The notes under the pieces were generated by a model. The model saw only the letters and a program-made list of their open reading frames with translations, ran no database searches and was not told the DNA's origin. DNA of 64,000 bases from positions 59,989,564 to 60,053,563 of the forward strand of contig OX235279.1 in assembly GCA_944472155.2 (NCBI GenBank), given 5' to 3'. This DNA is from Trichobilharzia szidati. Lineage: Eukaryota > Platyhelminthes > Trematoda > Strigeidida > Schistosomatidae. The stretch's first letter is position 1; the number at the start of each line of letters is the position of its first letter. Positions 55,932 through 64,000 of this stretch are shown in pieces. Made by a program: the position numbers and the translations under genes.

Positions 55932-58900
55932 CACCTTTTCATTTCATGTCATTAAACTTGGATCAGAACATTATTATTTTGCTGATCTATCCCACTTTTG
56001 CATTGTAAATAATACGTGAGGATATTCTCCTTCGTTTTGCTTTTATTAGTTACGTTTCATTGTATAGACTTTGCACAGAATACGTATCTGTCTCAAGAAT
56101 AAGAGATATTCATCAATCATTTTGTTAATTCATTAAACGCTTCTAAAAAAGATGTCAAACAGTGATCTAATGGATTCTTATGGCAATCTGAATTATCGAT
56201 TTATTTGGCTATAACTGCTGCCTAGGCTATTGTGTTCATAAATTTTCTAGTCATTAGTTGACTAAATTTTATAATCACTGTCGCTCATTACAGTATCACA
56301 GGTCTCTCCGATATGCTCTTTCTATCTATGTTAATAATAATAAAGCTTTATTTCGGAAAATACGCGAATATATGGTGCAAACATTTTCAGCATATTTAGT
56401 TCCAAAATACTTCTTTATTCATACAAAATTAACAAGTAAAGTAGAAATCTGATGCATACTTTCAATTCGTTGACAAATTGCACAGCATTTACTCTGAAGC
56501 AAGTCAAATCAGCGCGCAAGTTCATGTATGGGTCATTTGATATAACTGGACGATTAAAACAATGATTAATCCAGATGAAAATTAAGCATTTCGGTGGAAA
56601 GCGATTTCGGTAGCCCAGTGATTCAAGCAGGCCGCCTTATAAAGTGCCCTATCAGCATTGCATTCATGCATATACTAATGGAATAATGAAGAGTAAAGAT
56701 ATTCTTCTTGTTCATCAGTTTACTTGAAGCAGTATTCCTATCATAGATATTGCTCAAATATGAATTTAGTAAACTTTTGTCCCTTCAGTAAAATGTGTGA
56801 AATCCTCCCACATGAAAAAGGCATTCTCAGAAAAATTTAGATTGAAGCACCATAGAAAATGAAAACTATTTCGGTAACATTACCTCAAAAATTTGTTGGG
56901 CAAGATGAATTTGATACCTATGACTATTTCATCTTCTTGTTTTCTGATTGTGAATTAAATGGAAGCCTGAAGGTTTATATAGAAATAATTATGTTTTCTC
57001 ACACAATATTGATATAGTTTTCAATCTGGTTGAATCAGAGTTCTTATATAATTATTCTTAAATCCCTTCCATAAAAAGCGGTGAAATACCTTTCAGGATT
57101 AGTTTCATTACTGGAATGCTTCACAAGTTGTTGGATTTACTGTAGAGCATTAGAATATGACGAATAGCAGGTAAACCCTCATCTGAAAGACTTGGTTAAC
57201 CAAACGGAAGACGTAATTGTTGTCTCATTCACTAACGGCTGACTAAGGTAAACAAACACAAAGTTTTTTCGTTACTATGTAAACATGAAATTCACTTGTG
57301 AATTTCTTTTGTCAAAAAATCATTAGAACGAAATAGAGTAATCTAGGAAACCTGTTTAGTGTTAATAATACACACGGACAAATATTCTCATATTGCTCAA
57401 CTTATTCAATTAAGCCAAACAGACTGTCACAATGTAAACATACTATACAAACACAGAAAATAGATAGACTTCGTTGATCAGGCGAATTCTTAAGCGTCGA
57501 AGAAATTAACTCAGGTGAAAGCGTGCAGTTATTATTTTTTAGCACTACTAATTAATTTTCGCATGTACCTTAAGTATGAAAAAACAGTGAACATAGTTGT
57601 AGAAGGCTAATAATGTTACCTTTCAGACATATTAGAACACTGTGTTACATAACCTGCTTAAGGGTGATGCAAGGTCAATGTGACCGCATTCAAAAGTCAA
57701 ACCGAAATTCATTCGAGTTAACTGTATTATATGTCTGCACAAAAATGAATTATTTTTAATTAATTTATGCCATATGTTAGGCAGATGTCCAGGCAAATGT
57801 CTCTTGCTAACGATTTCAGTAACCTTTGACAAACACATGAAAATAAGGTGTCTTTTAATTTATTAGAGACGAAAAAGCTACTTCTATTCCAGGTAGTGAC
57901 AGGCAACGAAATGTTAAGTCTTCATTCAATCTGTCATGGATAAACATGAATAAATCAGCTTTCAGAACAGTAGGAAAAAACAAGTCAACTGTGTTGCACT
58001 ATCAGTAATTTGATAGGATGTACAAGTGTATCTGCTTACCCAGAATAAATTGATAAACTGAAAAAAAGCATACTTGAAGTTTCTCCTCTTAATGTTCCCT
58101 AATATCTGGAAACATACCGTGAATCGTATGTGAATAAATCAACAGTTTAAGTTGTTTGTGATATAGAATAAGGAGTAAGGGAAGAAAGCTGTGCAGTCAC
58201 CTATTAGATAAAGACTAATTTGGATACTGCTATAGAGTGGAATTCTATGTCGATAAGTTTAGTTGATGAACACGAAAAGATTGAGTATTAACGGCCATTT
58301 ACTAATATTTTATCCCTGTGTGATGCGTGAATAAACTTATTTTTGAGAAAAGAGGTGTCATAAAGAACTTTTCAATTATTTCTAAATCCGTCAAACCGAT
58401 ATGAATTTAATGTATGTGTCAAACGGAACTGTTTGTTCTACTAGTATTTTCAGCAGACATGCCACTGACACAGAAACTATCTTGGTAATTTTACATAAGC
58501 ATTCAATAATATTTCTTGATAACCATCTACTTTACTCTACTGTATAATATCTAATAAATCTCAACAAACGTGGATGACAATACAGGATTCGTGAGTTACA
58601 ATATTCACCTATTAAATTTCATCTATCTAATACAGTTATTTCCTCAAAAAGATCGACTCAAAATGAAAGGTATGCGCCAGAGTAAAATCAAATTAAACTG
58701 TGTATGCCTGCTAACATAAGCATAAAGCCACAATGCATTCAGAAGCAAATGGATATTTCCAGTTTTGCCTTCGGTTAACCCATATAGTAGAAATTAATCA
58801 TAGTATACTCCGAGAAAACTCTAATTATTTCATTTTTTACTTATGGAACAACTATTTTTTTTTTAGAAAAATATTGCTGGTTTTCTGCAAATAGATGTGT

Positions 58901-61900
58901 GAACACTGTATGTACAACTTCCGTTGACATTTCAAAATCATGTTAATAGTTGCTTTAACGAAGAATATAAAAATATTGATGGTATGACGAAATTAAAATT
59001 TAACTCTTCAGAATGAATTTGAAGATAATTTCAGTCATTCGATCAACTGGTTTCAACTGCTTCTATGAAGCGTTTTTCGCAATCACCTTATTATGCCACT
59101 TTAGTTTTCGATTTTGTTACTATTTATTTCCCAGTTTCAGTATGCTGGCTGCAAATATGTTCAGTGTGTTTTCACAGTGGGAAAACAGAATCAGGTTACA
59201 CTTGACCTAATTACACGAAATGTCCTGATGTTTACTCATTGCATTACTACAAAGACATAGCAAAAAAAAACAAACAGGAAACAGACCAAGTGTACGCATG
59301 TTTCTTCCTTTTTGTTAACTGTTTCATCTACATTGGTTATATTTCTTTATTGTTTCAATCAGTTACAATGGGATAAACGAAACTAAATCAAGTTCATTCA
59401 GGTGATCAACTCAAATATTCTTATTAATTATTCTCTAATCCCTCTCCATAACAGATTAAGTGAGATAATCTTTGATAGCCTTTATTCATCTGACGCAGCT
59501 TCTGTTTTAAGTACATTCTAATGAATTCGTCAACAGTAAAATAAATTACAAATCGCATTTATTCCCTTTCACAAACAATGTCCTGAACACTTGAAGTAAA
59601 ATATTATTGGTATAAATTAGTAGTCATTCAATAACTGATTGAATTTTGATTGCTTCTATAATGAACTTCATGAAATGTAGGATTCATGCTAGCAGTGTTT
59701 ATTTACACAATGTGCGAGATTTCATTGCATTCGACACGAAGAGGATAGAGATTTCTAGGAAGTAAATAGCTTGATAGCACTAACGATTAATAAAACACCT
59801 CGATGTTCATCAATTCTAAATAATTTCTGTACACATCGACTTGCTAGACGCAGTCCTAACTTGTCTGACTATTATAATACTGCCTAAACTACTCGGTTAC
59901 CAGAATTTTCATCCATCAAAATGATTCTTCAATTCTTACTGTTTTAATCATGCAGTTATAACAAATGTTCACTACATGAACTCGTGCAAGTACTTAATTA
60001 GCTTTCAAGAAAATATTGTACAATTCTATTGGGAAATGAAGAAGAAATCTACTGATTTGGTTCTCTCTTCATAGACGACAACATTACGTCACATGATTAT
60101 TATCTTTTACTTGTAAATCCTGTATGAAGAGGATATATTCTGGAACTAAATACGCTGAAAATTTCTGTACTATTTGTCCGTATATTATCTGAAATAAAGC
60201 TTTACCATTATTAAATAATTTTTCTGTTTATAATACATATGTGCATACATACATAACCCTGAACTCTGACATCATGTTAAGTAATCAAAACATATGGCAA
60301 TAAATCTCTTCGTTTTACTGTCACATTTTCATCTCCGCATACTTGATCATAAGAGTTTACTTGCAACTTGCAAAGTCATATAATAAAGTCGTGTTGACAT
60401 TTGACCAGGAGGGACAAATTAAATGAATGCAATTTGGAAATTATCAAAACTGAAACATCTTACTATATGACTGAGAGTGATTTACAGTCGGTTTAGTATA
60501 GTCTACTACTCCACAACATAATACTGTTAAAAATGATGATGCTATAAGGCATTTTGCTAGGATGTTCAAATACATTAAAACAAATGCCATTTATTTCCTA
60601 TTCATATCTTCGAATGGCTTGGAAGCATGTACTGTACTTTGGACCACTAAAATTTAGCTTTACATATTAGTGGAGTAGGATATTATGATTCTCTACAGGT
60701 GAATCATATTTTATTCCAATTATTCATTAAACAGTAAAAAGCATATCTGCTCTTAAGTAAGTCAAAGGCATAGTATTATTTGAATAATCTAACTACATAC
60801 ATACAGATGTAGTTGCTATTTAGATCGTATGGTGACATATTTAGATTAGACTAACACAGTAATAATAAAAGAAACCTGAAAAAATGATTAGTTATACAAA
60901 ACAAAGACTTCGGAAATTTCTTACTTTCGTTATTAAGCTGCCAACAAATGCCCTCAGAATAGCTTACTTATGCAATACTTATAGCACACACTAACTAAAT
61001 ATGTGTTTGGGAGGGAAATGAACTAAATATAGATTTTTAAAAAGTCGGGAATAGCTTCATGAAAAGCCTAAAAAATTCAAACAACATGATTTCATCTAAT
61101 TTAAGGCTAATATTTTCTAGAACACATCAGTATGAAAATACCTGCTATGTGTGAAACGTTTCGACTTTAAAAGAGAAAAGAAATCAGGGTTTAACTTAAG
61201 AAGCTGTAGACATTTTGTTTCACAATCCTTTAACATTGTTGGCAAATTTTTACTTTTCTAAATTAATGTGTAATAACAAGAGAACAAATCATATCTAGGT
61301 TATTGGCCTTTCATTGTGAGGTGTGATAATCTGTATTGTTTTGAGAAGTCTAGTTCAAACAACTCAAGTTTAAGAAAAAATAAATTTCAGTGATTCAGTC
61401 GATCTGAAAGCATAGCTCTTTGTTTTCTCTTCAAAATCAGTGTGGTTTATTTATGTTCTCACCTCATATTCACCAATGATTTGTCACGTGGACAGTAATA
61501 ATCAATCATTATTCATCATTAAGTTAATGAATTAAGTTTGACGATTTCAAACAACAGTCTATTGAATACTCAAGAAAAGTTGAATTATCTTTTTGTTTAA
61601 ACCAAAATATCTTTTGTTTATGTATTTTTATCAAAGTAACTAAATGTCCGTAATTTGGGGGGAGGGGATGGACGCACTTTGTCTTTTGTTTTTAAGCAGC
61701 TCAGACGACTTTCTCTTCACTGTGAATTGCACCAATAATTTCGAAAGCCTGTTTTTCAGTTATCACTTTGGACACCATAAATACATTCTCAATTTTTCTA
61801 CATGAATTATGGTTATACATTCACTTTTAAAGGATTTCATGATTATAATCCTCAGTACTAGCAATTCGCTTTCAGTAACTGTCAAATCTTATCCGAAGCA

Positions 61901-62260
61901 TGAATGTCTATGCTCACTAAGTCATAAATTAAAAGTTGTCAAGCTTTCCACCATTAAAAGTCAGCTGAATACAAGGATTGACTGGCAGTCTCTTAGCATC
62001 TCCTGGATTGTGACTAGGTGGTCTACATGGCATTAACTAATTGCCACAGCTATTTTTGACGCATGCATCGGTTTGATTTGATGATGTATAATTCTCTTTC
62101 AAACCAATCTTACATCAGCTAACTTTGTCACGCGGGATACGAGTACTAGCCCCCTTAATCACTAACTGACTTTTCCTCCTTATCTAACACTCTAAGCCTA
62201 ACCGTAGTAGTACGTATCATATTGAACTACTTAACATGGAAATTAAAACGCCAACAGTTA
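55932..62260. other. Gene-free AT-rich stretch
   Basis: No host exon, transposon protein, tRNA-like unit or palindrome recognised. Open frames here are short and without domain features. Confidence 0.4.
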
Positions 62261-62267
62261 CGATCAA

Positions 62268-62640
62268 AGACTGATAGCCTGTTGGTTTTTTTCTTCTTTC
62301 AAGGGCCATGTCTCTGCCGTAGGGAGAACAAATCGAATCCTTTCGTGGTGCCTACATCTCTTGATCGATAGCAGGATATCATGTCTGCGACGGAAATGAG
62401 GTAAGATGGCCATTGTCATACGAGCCTTTTGTATTCGCGCGAAGATTTGGTCAGAAATTAGGTCATTATGGCTAATGCGGTCTCCCAAATAAGTGAAGTG
62501 ATCAACATCCTCAACTGTTTTAATCCACATACCTATACTCGGGGGTCGGTGTAGACCAGTTATGCAGAACCACCTTGCGACTGGCATGAGCGAATCGCGT
62601 GCGAGACATTCTAAGGTTTCTGCTCAGAGTGCTCATAAAA
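62268..62640 (-). pseudogene. LINE reverse transcriptase C-terminal fragment
   Basis: The minus strand encodes VDHFTYLGDRISHNDLIS, RIQKARMTMAILPHFRRRHD and E-T-W-P-L-K, the conserved Y-L-G, R-I-x-K-A-R and W-P stretches after the F-A-D-D box in schistosome LINEs. It belongs to another subfamily than the RTE copies at 37, 42 and 50 kb. Truncated on both sides. Confidence 0.72.
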
Positions 62641-64000
62641 CTCTGCATTTTGCCAGCATCTTCAATTAGAGTGAATAAATCATCTCAACAGCCTAAGTAA
62701 ACAAAAATCTTCCAGTAGCAAGTCAATCCCTTAAGTGACAAAGTTGATCACAGTTACCTCCATCGTTACATCTGTGATGAAATTAAATTAAAAACGGGAT
62801 ATCAGGCATCAATGACAGTGACAGTTTTCTTTACTCCAGATAACTTTCCAAATTTTCTAACACGACTGAATAATTCTGAGTAGATTATCATAATTGCCAC
62901 AATCTACTTAATCAGCCACCCCTCCACAAACAGATCTAACGATAGTAACTCTCTGCCGACCATGTGAAATGCAACCTTTGGGTGAAGAAACATGGCATTT
63001 GTGGGACGCTTCAGTTGCTTCCGACTTTCATCATGTTTGGCGTCCTCCAGTATCAGTGTACTTGTAGCTCTCAGTTTGGATAAAATTGCAGAAATACATT
63101 GTCATTTATTGACATTTAGTTGTAGGTGATCGACAGACTTTATTATGACTTATACAGAAGTCTAAATATGATACCAGGCTTTTTTGGACCCGCATAACTG
63201 TTATACTAAAACATGTGGTTATATCCGCCTTAAATGTAGGCCTTATGTTATAACTGAGAAGTTGGACATTTAATAACTTCGCAAATCCTTGTTTTCCATG
63301 TTTGTTCAAAATTAAGCCAATACGTGATTACAGTTGACGCAAGTATCCAGAGGAACAGGAATACTTCTACTGACTCTCTGCATCGATAACATATGACCGA
63401 TTGATCGGATGGCATTTATTGCATGACTGATTTTGGTGGCTGTAAAGTGCGAAAATTTTGCTTCCTATGCTGCAAACCATTTGTGGTCGGTAACGGACGT
63501 TTATTCGGACAAAACTATAAAAGACTATCTCTGTTGTCAGTTGTCCGGTATTGGAATCCATAAACAACCTCACTGTATTTTTCGGTCAAGTAATATATAT
63601 TATCCTAACTAGAAAAGCTTTCGACTTATCATTTTCGTCAGGCAATTATTATTTCATCCTCAGACCCTTAACTTTAAATAAATGATTTGCTCTATGATGG
63701 TGCCTGATTTTAATCTGTCAGTAGTCTGCTCGAACTTCCTGTTATGAAAGGACCTGGATGAATAATCGTTCCAAATAACACACCTCTCTGGGTCACTGTG
63801 GTATACTAGCCTGACCAGTAAGTTAAGGTAGCAGCTATCTGTATTGTTTGTTCACCATTAAATGACTGTACATCAACGATTATAGTTTGAGACCAATATT
63901 TACCAATAAATGTACCTGATAATTGCTTTACAGCTCATTCCAAACTTTTGAAATGAATCAAACTAGAATGTTCGGTTTTAGATGTGTTTATATTTGTGAA
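62641..64000. other. Gene-free stretch to window end
   Basis: No feature recognised. The minus frames at 63106 and 63367 have no recognisable domain. Confidence 0.4.

Noticed and set aside
1..64000. CRISPR arrays, operons, bacterial defence systems
   Set aside because: No regularly spaced direct repeats and no prokaryotic gene structure; introns and retroelements mark a eukaryote.

Overview
The window looks like nuclear DNA of a parasitic flatworm, most likely a schistosome. It is AT-rich, intron-heavy and full of degraded retroelements, with Penelope-like elements (PLEs), RTE-type LINEs and hammerhead-ribozyme SINEs related to the Schistosoma Sm-alpha repeat. No bacterial, organellar or viral gene was seen. 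The species assignment is inferred from repeat types, not from a search.

One host gene is supported, on the plus strand from 1581 to 29471, with its 5' end outside the window. I assembled twelve exons by splice signals and domain continuity. Every junction phase agrees: 2636 nt in total, two leading bases, 877 codons and a stop. The order is EGF, LamG1, EGF, LamG2, EGF, LamG3, stop. This matches the C-terminal half of secreted matrix proteins such as pikachurin/EGFLAM, agrin, perlecan or eyes-shut. No transmembrane segment follows LamG3.

The introns and the 34 kb downstream hold repeats. PLE remnants (reverse transcriptase with a YVDD box, or the GIY-YIG endonuclease end) lie at 1-850, 4595-4977, 7060-7900, 8471-9748, 10615-12108, 15821-17420, 22800-23565, 44320-45430, 52472-53882 and 54575-54755. 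RTE-type LINE pieces lie at 36737-38196, 42107-43398, 49690-49917 and 62268-62640, and another LINE tail at 31410-31935. SINE-like units with tRNA-type pol III boxes lie near 14.6, 15.0-15.4, 18.7, 28.9, 40.1 and 40.9-41.55 kb.

The most notable theme is self-cleaving RNA on palindromes. Several PLE copies end in inverted arms (104 to 588 bp), and most of these arms carry a type I hammerhead that can be drawn by hand. A non-autonomous, almost ORF-free palindrome of this kind occurs twice (41960-44055 and 54998-55920) in opposite orientation. Each copy has its own target-site duplication, so the palindrome itself appears to have moved. A tRNA-headed SINE with a hammerhead shows the same inverted-dimer layout at two loci with a related spacer. 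Hammerheads in PLEs and in Sm-alpha are known; the mobilised inverted-dimer form and its intronic placement are the parts worth checking.

From 29.5 to 64 kb I find no convincing host exon.
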